Part shown: positions 26,056-34,970 of the stretch, in pieces
Layout: each line of letters opens with the position of its first letter
Numbering within the stretch: position 1 is the stretch's first letter
NCBI GenBank assembly: GCA_964564655.1
Contig: CAZMBO010000004.1
Span: 1-60,422 of the forward strand
Source: UBA8687 sp964564655
GTDB taxonomy: Bacteria > Nitrospinota > Nitrospinia > Nitrospinales > VA-1
Reading direction: 5' to 3'
DNA: 60,422 nucleotides
Notes under the pieces: model-generated
Told to the model about the DNA's origin: nothing
The model's database searches: none
Seen by the model: the letters and a program-made list of their open reading frames with translations, nothing else
Program-made: the position numbers and the translations under genes

Positions 26056-26202
26056 ATGGATAATTTTGGGTTTCTGTTTGCTGCAAACGCGTTTGTGTGG
26101 GGAGGCATCATTTATTTTATATATACCTTGAAGCAACGAAATCGAGAACTTGAAAAAGATGTGGAATTATTAAAAGAAGCTATCTCTAAGGAATCTCGGT
26201 AA
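26056..26202 (+). CDS. ccmD: Small heme exporter subunit CcmD
   Basis: A 48-residue protein. One membrane segment (NAFVWGGIIYFIYTL, about 11-25) is followed by a charged helix, RNRELEKDVELLKEAI, the standard CcmD layout. CcmD holds holo-CcmE in the CcmABC complex. ATG 26056 follows GGAGG (26042-26046) by nine bases. The TAA stop overlaps the ccmC start as TAATG. Position between ccmB and ccmC supports the call. Confidence 0.85.
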   Translation: MDNFGFLFAANAFVWGGIIYFIYTLKQRNRELEKDVELLKEAISKESR

Positions 26203-26915
26203 TGACTCAGGAAACAGCTGAAGGCTCAGAGGAAGAGAGTTCGATCCTAATATGGTTGACGGGCTTAGCTTTTATTGCCGCTATGGCAGCCATTTTCCTT
26301 TTTGTTCCTACTGAAAAAACGGAAGGGCCGATCCAGAGAATTATGTATCTTCACATACCCTCTGCCTGGCTTTCTTTCTTTGCTTTTTTTATTGTATTCA
26401 TATCATCTATTCTATCCTTATGGAAAAAAGAAAGAGAGTGGGATATTTATGCACACGCTTCCGCCGAAATAGGCGTAATTTTTTGTTCTCTAGTTTTGAT
26501 AACAGGTCCTATCTGGGCGAAACCTATTTGGGGTACCTGGTGGGTTTGGGATGCCCGTTTGACTTCTACATTAATTCTTTGGCTGATATACGTTGCTTAT
26601 TTGATGTTGCGAGCACAAACCGACCCAGGCTCCATGAGAGCGCGGTATGCTGCGGTGCTGGGGATAGTAGGTTTTTTAAATATCCCATTTATCCACTTTT
26701 CCGTTTTATGGTGGCGGACTTTTCATCCTCAGCCTAAAGTGATTTCTTCTGAAGGCTTTGGGAAAGGGATGGATCCCAGTATGCTTGCAACGTTAGGAAT
26801 TTCTCTGGGTGCATTTACGTTACTATACTTTTTGCTCATGGGACAACGCGTTCGGCAGGAAAAATTAAAAGATGAAATCGACCGTCTTAAAAGAGAAAAA
26901 CTCTACTCATCTTAA
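26202..26915 (+). CDS. ccmC: Heme exporter permease CcmC
   Basis: Six-segment membrane protein that places heme on CcmE. The tryptophan-rich motif is WGTWWVWDARLTSTLIL (about 109-125). The flanking periplasmic histidines are in MYLHIPSAWLSFF (about 48-60) and FIHFSVLWWRTFHP (about 168-181). The 237 residues end in a charged cytoplasmic helix. Its 3' end overlaps ccmG by 44 bases. Confidence 0.95.
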   Translation: MTQETAEGSEEESSILIWLTGLAFIAAMAAIFLFVPTEKTEGPIQRIMYLHIPSAWLSFFAFFIVFISSILSLWKKEREWDIYAHASAEIGVIFCSLVLITGPIWAKPIWGTWWVWDARLTSTLILWLIYVAYLMLRAQTDPGSMRARYAAVLGIVGFLNIPFIHFSVLWWRTFHPQPKVISSEGFGKGMDPSMLATLGISLGAFTLLYFLLMGQRVRQEKLKDEIDRLKREKLYSS

Positions 26916-27453
26916 AAAGCATGGATTACTTTATTTGCTGTTCGTTATCGCAACAGTGGTATTTATATATCGTGCACAAAACTCTGTAGTATCACATTCC
27001 GGTTCGAGTGTTAATGGAAACTCTGAAGTAGGTAGCCCGGCTCCCAAATTCACATTAAGAAACTTGCAAGGAAATCTAGAAGGTATCGATGATTATAAGG
27101 ACAAAGTCATTATTTTAAATTTCTGGGCCACTTGGTGCGCTCCATGCCTTGAAGAAATGCCGGCGTTTGAAAAACTTTACCGCAGGTATCGGTCGCAAGG
27201 GTTAACCGTGCTTGCTGTAAGTCTTGATAAAGGGGATAGCTCGAAGGTTAAAAAATTTGTTGATGCAAATAGTCTAACCTTTCCGGTTCTTTTAGATTTG
27301 GATGGGATTGCAGAGAAGCTTTATCCCTCCTTTACCATCCCATTTACATATGTGATAGATAAAAAAGGAAGGGTGGCTGCACGGGTTGACGGGGCAAAAA
27401 ACTGGGCCTCGAATGAAACATTTGCTGCGCTGGACATATTGGTAAAGGGTTAA
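26872..27453 (+). CDS. ccmG: Thioredoxin-like protein CcmG/ResA
   Basis: Membrane-tethered periplasmic thioredoxin that supplies electrons for reducing apocytochrome thiols. It has one N-terminal anchor (about 17-35), VGSPAPKFTLRNLQG, the active site FWATWCAPCLEEMPAFEKL (CxxC about residues 92-95), then FPVLLDLDGIAEKLYPSF and the cis-proline IPFTYVIDKKGRV. It has 193 residues. ATG 26872 lies within ccmC, preceded by AGGA. Last gene of the ccm set. Confidence 0.92.
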   Translation: MKSTVLKEKNSTHLKKHGLLYLLFVIATVVFIYRAQNSVVSHSGSSVNGNSEVGSPAPKFTLRNLQGNLEGIDDYKDKVIILNFWATWCAPCLEEMPAFEKLYRRYRSQGLTVLAVSLDKGDSSKVKKFVDANSLTFPVLLDLDGIAEKLYPSFTIPFTYVIDKKGRVAARVDGAKNWASNETFAALDILVKG

Positions 27454-27487
27454 TGCAAAACATCCTTAATGCTAGGAAAAGTGCTAA

Positions 27488-27895
27488 ATGATAAAAGAAG
27501 AACTTGCAATAGAAGTTAATAAAAAATTTTACGAAGCCTTCAATGCTCGTGATTTGGATGCCATGAAATCTGTATGGAGTTCTCGGGAGAATGTAATTTG
27601 TGTTCATCCTGGTTGGGACCCACTAAATGGATTTGAACCCATTATGGAAAGTTGGCAGGGAATCTTTAAAAACTCAGGAAATATGGATATCCAGGTTTCG
27701 GATGTAACTGTGACAGCCTCTGAGGATTTGGCTTGGGTATCTTGCGTTGAAAAACTTTATACTATCGCTACCAATGGTGTTTTGGCATCTAAAGTCTTTT
27801 CAACTAATTTGTTTCAACTGAATGAAGGGAACTGGAAAATGATCATGCATCATGCATCACCCATGCCTTCTTTGCAGGAGAGGAAAGAGAGTTAA
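27488..27895 (+). CDS. NTF2/SnoaL-like domain protein
   Basis: A 135-residue soluble protein with the cone-shaped NTF2-like fold. Indicators are the N-terminal helix NKKFYEAFNARDLDAMKSVW, the ENVICVHPGWDPLNGFEPI segment and the C-terminal strand pair with STNLFQLNEGNWKMIMHHAS. Proteins of this type act in varied small-molecule roles, so no function can be given. It follows ccmG by 34 bp on the same strand and may be cotranscribed. Confidence 0.75.
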   Translation: MIKEELAIEVNKKFYEAFNARDLDAMKSVWSSRENVICVHPGWDPLNGFEPIMESWQGIFKNSGNMDIQVSDVTVTASEDLAWVSCVEKLYTIATNGVLASKVFSTNLFQLNEGNWKMIMHHASPMPSLQERKES

Positions 27896-27908
27896 TTTTG
27901 GTCTGTCT

Positions 27909-28874
27909 CTATTTTAAAAAGCATGCAACATAATGTCCTGATGTGACTTCTTTAAGAGTTGGTTCCATTTCTTGGCATTGTTTTTCTTTTATAGGGCAAC
28001 GAGTATGAAAAGCACACCCGTGGGACAGAGTGGATGGGTCGGGAGTGTCTCCGAGCACCTTGAATTTCTGTTTTATCCTTCCTGATTCCAAACCAGGAAC
28101 GGCATTTAGAAGAGCCTCGGTATAGGGATGACAGGGCCGTTTATAAATTTCCTCGCTACTAGCGATCTCAACAATTTTACCTAGATACATCACTGCTACG
28201 CGGTCACAAAAATATTCTACCACCCCCATATCATGGGAAATGAAAAGGTATGATATCCCTAGTTTTTCTTTTAAATCAATCATCAGATTAACGACTTGGG
28301 CTTGTACCGAAACATCCAAGGCAGACACGGGTTCGTCGGCAACCACTAAACTTGGGTTTAATGCAATTGCTCTGGCTATTCCAACACGTTGCAATTGACC
28401 GCCGCTCATTTCATGAGGGTATCGATTGGCATGGTTGGGTGAGAGACCAACTTGATTTAGTAGTTCCATAATGGATTTAGAAACGTTTTCTGTGAAGCCG
28501 TGAATTGCGAAGGGTTCGCTCAAGACCTCGCCTATTTTCCGTCTCGGATTTATGGATGAAGAAGGGTCCTGAAAAATCATCTGCATTTCTTTTCTCAAAC
28601 TGCGAAGTTCAGCTTCAGAAAGATCTGCTAAGTTCTGTCCCTTAAAGTGGACCTGACCAGAGGTAGGAGTTTCCAGCCGGAGAAGAGTGCGTGCGGCAGT
28701 TGATTTTCCACTGCCACTTTCACCTACAAGGCCTAGTGTTTCTCCTTCATTTAGGATAAAAGAAATACCATCGACAGCTCGGACAGGTTTAACATCTTTA
28801 CCGAGAAAAACTTTTTTGGAAAGAAAATATTTTTTAAGGTCTCTGACTTCTAGAAATGGATTGTAGGATTTCAT
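27909..28874 (-). CDS. Oligopeptide/dipeptide ABC transporter ATPase, OppF type
   Basis: ATPase of a peptide or nickel type ABC importer. Walker A GLVGESGSGKSTAARTL, Q-loop MIFQDPSSSINPR, signature MSGGQLQRVGIARAIAL, Walker B VVADEPVSALDVSVQAQ and the OppF C-terminal zone with GCAFHTRCPIKEKQCQ are present. I start at ATG 28874, which overlaps the stop of the partner gene as ATGA. The longer frame would add 26 residues coming from the upstream gene. No permease or binding protein gene is nearby. Confidence 0.9.
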   Translation of the reverse strand: MKSYNPFLEVRDLKKYFLSKKVFLGKDVKPVRAVDGISFILNEGETLGLVGESGSGKSTAARTLLRLETPTSGQVHFKGQNLADLSEAELRSLRKEMQMIFQDPSSSINPRRKIGEVLSEPFAIHGFTENVSKSIMELLNQVGLSPNHANRYPHEMSGGQLQRVGIARAIALNPSLVVADEPVSALDVSVQAQVVNLMIDLKEKLGISYLFISHDMGVVEYFCDRVAVMYLGKIVEIASSEEIYKRPCHPYTEALLNAVPGLESGRIKQKFKVLGDTPDPSTLSHGCAFHTRCPIKEKQCQEMEPTLKEVTSGHYVACFLK

Positions 28875-29857
28875 ATTGTTCCAGGATCTAGATGACAGTT
28901 GTATTTGAGATTTGGATTTAAATTTGTTGTGAAAGGTTTTTGTGTTTTGCATTTATCCATCACCCATTTACACCGCGGATGAAAGGAACAACCCGCAGGT
29001 CGTTTATTTGGATTGGGCACGCTTCCTTTAATCTCTACAAGTCTCTGCTCTTTCTTTCTTTCAATTCCTAGCTGAGGGCGAGACAAAATCAGTCCTTTTG
29101 TATAGGGATGATTTGGATTCTTTAATAAGCTTTTCGTTGGGCCCGTTTCTACTTCATCTCCTGCATACATAACCATGAGTCGTTCTGCAATTTCTACAAC
29201 TATCCCAAGATCATGGGTGATGAGAAGCATGGACATGGAAGACTCTCTCTTTAGATCTTCAAGAAGATCTAGAATCTGCGCCTGAATGAGAACGTCCAGT
29301 GCTGTTGTAGGCTCATCAGCGATTAAAATTTTAGGTTCACAAGCGAGAGCCATTGCGATCATGACACGCTGCCGCATGCCACCGCTTAATTGATGAGGAT
29401 ATTGTTTTAATTTTTCCTCAGGAGAATACAGTTCTACCTTACCTAATAATTGCACGGATTTTGCAAGTGCTTCTTTTTTGTTTAAGCTTTTATGTTGCAA
29501 AAGGGTTTCAATAAGCTGTTCGCCAATGGTTAAAACAGGATTAAGCGAGGTCATGGGATCCTGAAAAATCATGGATATTTCTTTGCCTCTGATCTTTCTC
29601 ATTTGTTTGGCGCCCAACGACAAAAGATTTTTTCTTGAATAAATTATTTCGCCGCTGACATTATTTACAGAAGTTTTGGGTAAAAGTTGTAAGATAGAAA
29701 GTGCGCTTACTGTTTTTCCGCATCCGGATTCGCCAACCAATGCTAATGTTTCGCCTCTATGAAGTTGGAAGCTAATTCCATTGACGGCCGAAAAATTACC
29801 TTGAGGAGTGGCGAAGGAAACTTTTAAATTTCGGACATCCAGTTCGATGGGGTTCAT
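28871..29857 (-). CDS. Oligopeptide/dipeptide ABC transporter ATPase, OppD type
   Basis: Partner of the downstream OppF-type ATPase. Walker A ALVGESGCGKTVSALSIL, Q-loop MIFQDPMTSLNPVL, signature LSGGMRQRVMIAMALA, Walker B LIADEPTTALDVLIQAQ and the C-terminal GCSFHPRCKWVMDKCK are present. ATG 29857 (328 residues) is preferred because a longer version would begin inside the terminator at 29866-29899. Both ATPases look intact, so the missing permease and binding-protein genes are presumably elsewhere. Confidence 0.9.
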   Translation of the reverse strand: MNPIELDVRNLKVSFATPQGNFSAVNGISFQLHRGETLALVGESGCGKTVSALSILQLLPKTSVNNVSGEIIYSRKNLLSLGAKQMRKIRGKEISMIFQDPMTSLNPVLTIGEQLIETLLQHKSLNKKEALAKSVQLLGKVELYSPEEKLKQYPHQLSGGMRQRVMIAMALACEPKILIADEPTTALDVLIQAQILDLLEDLKRESSMSMLLITHDLGIVVEIAERLMVMYAGDEVETGPTKSLLKNPNHPYTKGLILSRPQLGIERKKEQRLVEIKGSVPNPNKRPAGCSFHPRCKWVMDKCKTQKPFTTNLNPNLKYNCHLDPGTI

Positions 29858-29865
29858 TAGGGGTA

Positions 29866-29899
29866 GAAAAAAAGGGCGACCCTTTTGGGCCACCCTTTT
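29866..29899 (-). terminator. Intrinsic terminator after the six-Cys secreted protein gene
   Basis: On the minus strand, a 13 bp stem aaaagggtggccc / gggtcgccctttt (two G-U pairs) with an AAAA loop is followed by a U run. It lies about 20 bp beyond the stop at 29920 and nine bases before the OppD-type start, so transcription of oppD/oppF would need read-through or a promoter I cannot see. Confidence 0.88.
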
Positions 29900-29919
29900 C
29901 TTAGGTTAAAACGAAACCG

Positions 29920-30381
29920 CTATTTAGCTTTTTCAAGACATTCTTTTTCAAGGTCGCTGCTTACAATATTATCACATTGTTTTGGATTACCTAGAACCAC
30001 AGCATAACAATAAGCTTGACTGTCTCGATTCAAAATTAGAGTGCAGTAATAATTGCTGTGGTCTTTATGCGCATAGCGAGATTCAGGATTTTTAATAGGG
30101 GATAATGCCAGACATAAATGTCGCTTGTCTTCTTTGGATACTTTACCTGAAGCTTTAGCCGCGGCTGAATATATTCCGTCACGTACTAATTTTTTCGTGG
30201 GTCCTACACCGTCTCTTACCTCAACGGAGGCGATGCCGGGACGACCTTTACGAACGATAGCACCATCGCCATCACAAGCTGTGGGGTCTGGTACTTCGGC
30301 AGCTATTATAGGAAATACCCAGGCAAAGATAAAAAATGCCGTTATTAAAACAGTCAATCCCGCTCGATTATACTGCCACAT
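29920..30381 (-). CDS. Secreted six-cysteine hypothetical protein
   Basis: I do not recognise the family. 153 residues: an N-terminal signal peptide (about 1-28, LTVLITAFFIFAWVFPIIAA, cleavage near AA-EV) and a mature domain with six cysteines (in DPTACDG, RHLCLAL, YYCTLI, AYCYAV, KQCDN and KECLEK). These could make three disulfides in the periplasm. ATG 30381 is chosen because GGGAGG lies eight bases upstream; a longer frame lacks such a site. It is monocistronic, with its own strong terminator. Confidence 0.7.
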   Translation of the reverse strand: MWQYNRAGLTVLITAFFIFAWVFPIIAAEVPDPTACDGDGAIVRKGRPGIASVEVRDGVGPTKKLVRDGIYSAAAKASGKVSKEDKRHLCLALSPIKNPESRYAHKDHSNYYCTLILNRDSQAYCYAVVLGNPKQCDNIVSSDLEKECLEKAK

Positions 30382-30697
30382 ACATTTATCCTCCCTAAGA
30401 TAAATTTGTTTTCTATTTATATGTTGCAAAGAGAACAAAAATTAAGAATTTAGACAAGGATACCTTATTTTTTTAATAAAAACCATGGCTTTAATATAAA
30501 ACACCAGAGGTGCCGATAAATTATTAGAAATAAATGAGTTATTTATTTTTTCTCAGATCAAATTTGTCCTTTTTCCCCTGAAATACCAAAAATAAATAAT
30601 GTGAAAAAGATCAATCTAAGATCTCTATTATTAATTGGAATAGGCTGTTAATATAAACTAATAATATCATCCAAGTTTTGTTTTCAGGGCAATAAAA

Positions 30698-31003
30698 ATG
30701 AATTCCGGAGCCGAAAAAAATGAATGGTGTAAAAGAAAAATTCGCAAGTTCCTTGGGCCCTTTCTTGTGGCTATTGGTCTCGGTTACACTTATCATTCCC
30801 ATCTAACCGGTTGTCCAAGATATATAATATTGGGTGGCTGGGCCTTGGGGCCGCCCGTATGGTTTATTCTCGAGTCTGTGTTTTTATATGATTCTAAAGA
30901 GGAAGATTTGCAACATTTCATATATTACCAATCGTTGGGTCGAAATTTATGGTTAGGCTTTTTAGTTTTTCTCGCCGCATTTTATCTGGGTAATTGGAAT
31001 TGA
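30698..31003 (+). CDS. Small hypothetical membrane protein
   Basis: A 101-residue protein of unknown family. A charged start (KNEWCKRKIRKFL) is followed by about three hydrophobic stretches: FLVAIGLGYTYHS, YIILGGWALGPPVWFILESV and LWLGFLVFLAAFYLG. It has a plausible AGGG site before ATG 30698. The 259 bp upstream is very AT-rich and holds no other ORF. Confidence 0.55.
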   Translation: MNSGAEKNEWCKRKIRKFLGPFLVAIGLGYTYHSHLTGCPRYIILGGWALGPPVWFILESVFLYDSKEEDLQHFIYYQSLGRNLWLGFLVFLAAFYLGNWN

Positions 31004-31049
31004 TTCTTCAAGTTATTTAGAGGTTTTTTCTCAAAATTCGTTCAGCTAA

Positions 31050-31079
31050 TTGACTGCAAAAAACTAGATTTTTTATATT
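31050..31079 (+). promoter_or_regulatory. Candidate sigma70 promoter for exonuclease III gene
   Basis: TTGACT (31050-31055), an 18 bp spacer and TATATT (31074-31079), about 41 bp before the start of the exonuclease gene. Confidence 0.5.
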
Positions 31080-31120
31080 TCAGAGTGATTTTTGGGGAAT
31101 CCTTATAATTATAAAACTTT

Positions 31121-31888
31121 ATGAGAATTTTTAGTTGGAATGTAAATGGTCTTCGTGCCGCAGTTAAAAAAGGTTTTTTTGAATGGTTAAAATCAGAAGC
31201 ACCGGATGTGGTTTGCTTACAAGAGATTAAAGCCCAAACCCAAGATCTAGATGAGAATGTGCGTAACCCAAAAGGTTATCACGCAGCCTGGAATCCTGCA
31301 GAGCGAAAGGGCTATAGCGGGGTGGCTGTTTTCACTAAGAAAAAACCTGCTACAGTTCATAGAGGAATCGGAATTGAACGTTTTGATTGCGAAGGACGAG
31401 TTATAAGAATAGAGTTTAAGGATTTTGATCTTCTCAATGTTTATTTCCCCAATGGCACGAGCGGACCAGAGAGACTTCAATATAAAATGGAATTTTATGA
31501 TGCTTTTCTAGATCATTGCGAAGCATTGAGAGACCAAGGAAAAGAACTGGTGATAACGGGTGATGTGAATACAGCCCACAAACCAATAGATTTAAAGAAC
31601 CCCAAGGCAAACCAAAAGAACTCAGGGTTTTTGCCTGAAGAAAGAGAGTGGGTCGATAAATTTATTGCACATGGATATGTTGATAGTTTTCGTACCTTTA
31701 ACAAGGATCCCGATCAATATACCTGGTGGAGCTATCGTTTTAATGTGCGGGCAAAGAATATAGGCTGGCGTATCGACTATTTTTTCGTGACTGAAGGTTT
31801 GATGGATAAGGTAAAAGATTCTTTTATAACTCCCGATGTTATGGGTTCAGACCATTGTCCTATTGGTCTTGATATTAAGGGAAAGTGA
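31121..31888 (+). CDS. xth: Exodeoxyribonuclease III family AP endonuclease
   Basis: Cleaves DNA at abasic sites and trims 3' ends in base excision repair. The EEP fold motifs are intact: FSWNVNGLRAA at the start, DVVCLQEIKAQ (metal Glu about residue 35), NVYFPNGTSG, VITGDVNTAHKPIDLKNPK (about 145-163), WRIDYFFVTEGL and the catalytic SDHCPIGL near the end. Length 255 is normal. No obvious ribosome binding site precedes ATG 31121. Confidence 0.95.
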   Translation: MRIFSWNVNGLRAAVKKGFFEWLKSEAPDVVCLQEIKAQTQDLDENVRNPKGYHAAWNPAERKGYSGVAVFTKKKPATVHRGIGIERFDCEGRVIRIEFKDFDLLNVYFPNGTSGPERLQYKMEFYDAFLDHCEALRDQGKELVITGDVNTAHKPIDLKNPKANQKNSGFLPEEREWVDKFIAHGYVDSFRTFNKDPDQYTWWSYRFNVRAKNIGWRIDYFFVTEGLMDKVKDSFITPDVMGSDHCPIGLDIKGK

Positions 31889-31992
31889 TCTAATTTTATT
31901 AGATTGTTCATAAATCAGAAACATCTAAATCAATAGTTGTCCGATTTAATATGTTTTGGTTTCACATTTTTAAAAACTGGAGAAAGTAATTT

Positions 31993-34920
31993 ATGAGTTT
32001 TGAACTCAATCAAAATTATAGTGGTTTTAAGCTAATTAAGAAGGAAGAAATTGCAGAGTTGAAATCATTAGGACTATTTTTTGAGCATGAAGGAACCGGA
32101 GCAGAATTACTGGTGCTAGAAAATGACGACGATAATAAGGTTTTTAGTGCAACTTTCAGAACTCCGCCAACAAATGATGCTGGTGTTGCTCATATTCTTG
32201 AACATAGTGTTCTTTGTGGATCAAAAAACTTCCCAGTTAAAGAACCCTTTGTGGAATTGATGAAAGGAAGTTTGCAGACTTTTCTGAATGCAATGACCTT
32301 TCCCGATAAGACAATGTACCCAGTAGCAAGTAGAAACCGAAAGGATTTTTTTAACCTGATGAATGTATATATGGATGCGGTATTCTATCCGGTAATTTCT
32401 GAAGATACTTTCAAACAGGAAGGTTGGCATTATGAGCTTACAAGTCCGGATGACAAAATTGTTTATAAAGGGGTTGTGTTCAATGAGATGAAGGGTGTTT
32501 TTTCTGACCCAGAAAGTTGTGTTGACAGGCAACTGGCGCATTCATTATTTCCCTCTACTACCTATGGGTATGAGTCGGGAGGAGATCCTGAACGAATTCC
32601 CAACCTGACCTATGATGATTTTAAGGGATTTCACAAAAAACATTACCATCCGTCTAACAGTAGAATTTTTCTGTATGGAGATGGAGATACGAGTGAATAT
32701 CTTTCGTTTCTGCATGAAAAATATTTAAAAAATTTTGATCGCATTGAAGTGGACACTTCTATTAAACATCAAAGGTCCTTCAGGAAACCTAAAAGAAAAT
32801 CCTTCAACTATCCAGTATCCACTCATGAATCAGTAGATAAAAAAACTTATATTTTATTGGGAGTTAAGCTAGATAAGGTGGTTAATTATGAACATTGTCT
32901 GAGTTTCAGTATCTTAAGCCATCTTTTACTTGGGACTTCTGCTTCTCCGCTAAGAAAAGCCTTGATTGACTCACAACTGGGTAGCGAGATTATTGGTGGT
33001 GGATTTGATGATAACCGTGCCGATACTTTGTTTGCAGTTGGATTGAAGGGAACCGAAGCAAAGCATGAAGAAAAAATTCTGGAAATTATAGACGCCACCT
33101 TAAAAAACTTAGTAAAAAATGGGATTGAGGAAGATATGATTAGATCTGCTGTCAATTCCGTAGATTTCCGCTTGCGTGAAGCAAACTTTGGAGGTTTTGC
33201 AAAAGGTATTGTTTACAATATCCAGGCTCTGGGCTCTTGGTTGTACGGCAAGGATCCATTTTCGCATTTGAAGTTTGAAAAGGTGATGCGAAAGATCAAG
33301 AAGAAGTCCGGGCAAGGGTATTTTGAAGGGTTGATAGATCGTTACCTAGTAGAAAATCCTCATAAGAGTATTCTCATAGCTACACCGAAAGCAGGCCTTG
33401 GAAAAAAACAAGAAGCTCGTGAAAGAAAAAAACTAAAAGAAATTAAAAATAGTTTAAGTGCAGAAGAAATTAAATCCCTGATTGAAGAAACAGGTAGACT
33501 TCAGGAAAATCAGTTGAAGGCAGACAGTCCAGAAGCGCTCGCTGCTCTTCCCTCTTTAGAAATTAAAGATGTTCCTGACAGTATTGAAGAATATCCTCTG
33601 GAGATTAAAGGCTCCAATGGGAAGACCATTCTGTTTCATGATTTGTTTACCAATCATATCGCTTATACTCAGATTGGTTTTAATATAAATTCGGTTCCGC
33701 AAGAAATGCTTCAGTATGTTCCTCTGATGGGTTCACTTATTTTGGGAATGGGCACGGAGCAAAACACTTATACTGAAATTTCAAAAAGGATAGGTATTCA
33801 TACTGGCGGAATTCGCAGCTCTCATTTTTCATCGGCAACGGTTCAAGATCGTCAATCCATTCTTTCTTATTTATTTTTTAATGGTAAGGCCCTTGTTGAG
33901 AAAAATGATGACTTATTTGACCTCTATGATGAATTGTTTACGGAGTATAGTTTTAATGACCACAAACGGTTGGTGGAGATTATTCGTAGCACGAAAGCTG
34001 ATATGGAGGATTCCATTGTTCCTAATGGTAACCATTATGTTTTGGCAAGATTGCAATCTTACCATTCGCGGCTCGGGAAGTTTGATGAATTAACAGATGG
34101 AATAACTTATTTCCGATTTTTAGAAAACCTGCTGGATCAGGTAGAAAGAGGTCCCGAGGAAGTAGCTGATCAATTCCGCAAAGTAGCTGAACGGATATTT
34201 ACGAAACAAAATATCCTTTTTAATATTACTTGCGGTGAAAAGGATTATGGAAAAATTGAAAAACGCATTAACGGCCTTTATGATCTTCTTCCAGATTCTG
34301 AGTTTGAAGTGGAGGAATGGAATTTTCAGACAGTTCCATCAAATGAAGGGTTTTTAACAGCTAGTAATGTTCAGTATGTTGGTAAGGGTGCAAATTTATA
34401 CGAAATGGGTTTCAAATATTCAGGCCAGTTCGAAGCATTGAAAGGGCTTCTTCGCACCGGGTTTTTGTGGGATAAAGTAAGAGTGCATGGCGGGGCATAT
34501 GGAAGCAGCAATTCCTTCGATTTTTTAACTGGAGATTATGGTCTTGTCTCTTATAGAGACCCAAACCTGTCTGAAACATTGGGTGTATATGATGAAATTT
34601 CAGATTTCCTGGCTCAACTAGATATTTATCCTGAAGAGTTAAAGAAGATAATAATTGGTTGTGTTGGAAAACTGGATCCGCCTTTGACACCGGATAGAAA
34701 GGGATCTGCTTCAATGATCGATTATCTCACAGGGCGAACGCATGAGATGAAATTACAGTTTCGCCGTGAATTATTAGCAACGCAGTTGGAGGATCTTAAA
34801 AAATATTCAGAGCTATTTCAAAAAATAAGAGATCAAGGCAAAGTCTGCGTCCTTGGTAATGAAAATAAGCTGAAAAAAGAAAAGACTATTTTCAGCGAGT
34901 TGGTCAAAATCTTTAATTAG
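31993..34920 (+). CDS. M16C family zinc metallopeptidase (presequence-protease-like)
   Basis: A 975-residue peptidase resembling mitochondrial PreP and bacterial M16C enzymes, which degrade oligopeptides in a closed chamber. The inverted zinc motif HILEHSVLCGSKNFPVKEPF (HxxEH, about residue 57) is intact, and the third-ligand region is in GWHYELTSPDDKIVYKGVVF with NEMKG (about 139-165). A charged helical M16C-associated linker (about 470-510) leads to the catalytically inactive second half. No signal peptide, so probably cytoplasmic. GGAGAAAG precedes the ATG. Confidence 0.92.
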   Translation: MSFELNQNYSGFKLIKKEEIAELKSLGLFFEHEGTGAELLVLENDDDNKVFSATFRTPPTNDAGVAHILEHSVLCGSKNFPVKEPFVELMKGSLQTFLNAMTFPDKTMYPVASRNRKDFFNLMNVYMDAVFYPVISEDTFKQEGWHYELTSPDDKIVYKGVVFNEMKGVFSDPESCVDRQLAHSLFPSTTYGYESGGDPERIPNLTYDDFKGFHKKHYHPSNSRIFLYGDGDTSEYLSFLHEKYLKNFDRIEVDTSIKHQRSFRKPKRKSFNYPVSTHESVDKKTYILLGVKLDKVVNYEHCLSFSILSHLLLGTSASPLRKALIDSQLGSEIIGGGFDDNRADTLFAVGLKGTEAKHEEKILEIIDATLKNLVKNGIEEDMIRSAVNSVDFRLREANFGGFAKGIVYNIQALGSWLYGKDPFSHLKFEKVMRKIKKKSGQGYFEGLIDRYLVENPHKSILIATPKAGLGKKQEARERKKLKEIKNSLSAEEIKSLIEETGRLQENQLKADSPEALAALPSLEIKDVPDSIEEYPLEIKGSNGKTILFHDLFTNHIAYTQIGFNINSVPQEMLQYVPLMGSLILGMGTEQNTYTEISKRIGIHTGGIRSSHFSSATVQDRQSILSYLFFNGKALVEKNDDLFDLYDELFTEYSFNDHKRLVEIIRSTKADMEDSIVPNGNHYVLARLQSYHSRLGKFDELTDGITYFRFLENLLDQVERGPEEVADQFRKVAERIFTKQNILFNITCGEKDYGKIEKRINGLYDLLPDSEFEVEEWNFQTVPSNEGFLTASNVQYVGKGANLYEMGFKYSGQFEALKGLLRTGFLWDKVRVHGGAYGSSNSFDFLTGDYGLVSYRDPNLSETLGVYDEISDFLAQLDIYPEELKKIIIGCVGKLDPPLTPDRKGSASMIDYLTGRTHEMKLQFRRELLATQLEDLKKYSELFQKIRDQGKVCVLGNENKLKKEKTIFSELVKIFN

Positions 34921-34970
34921 TGGAAGAGGTCACTCAAAATACATCGCACCCATAATCCGGAGTTTTAAAA

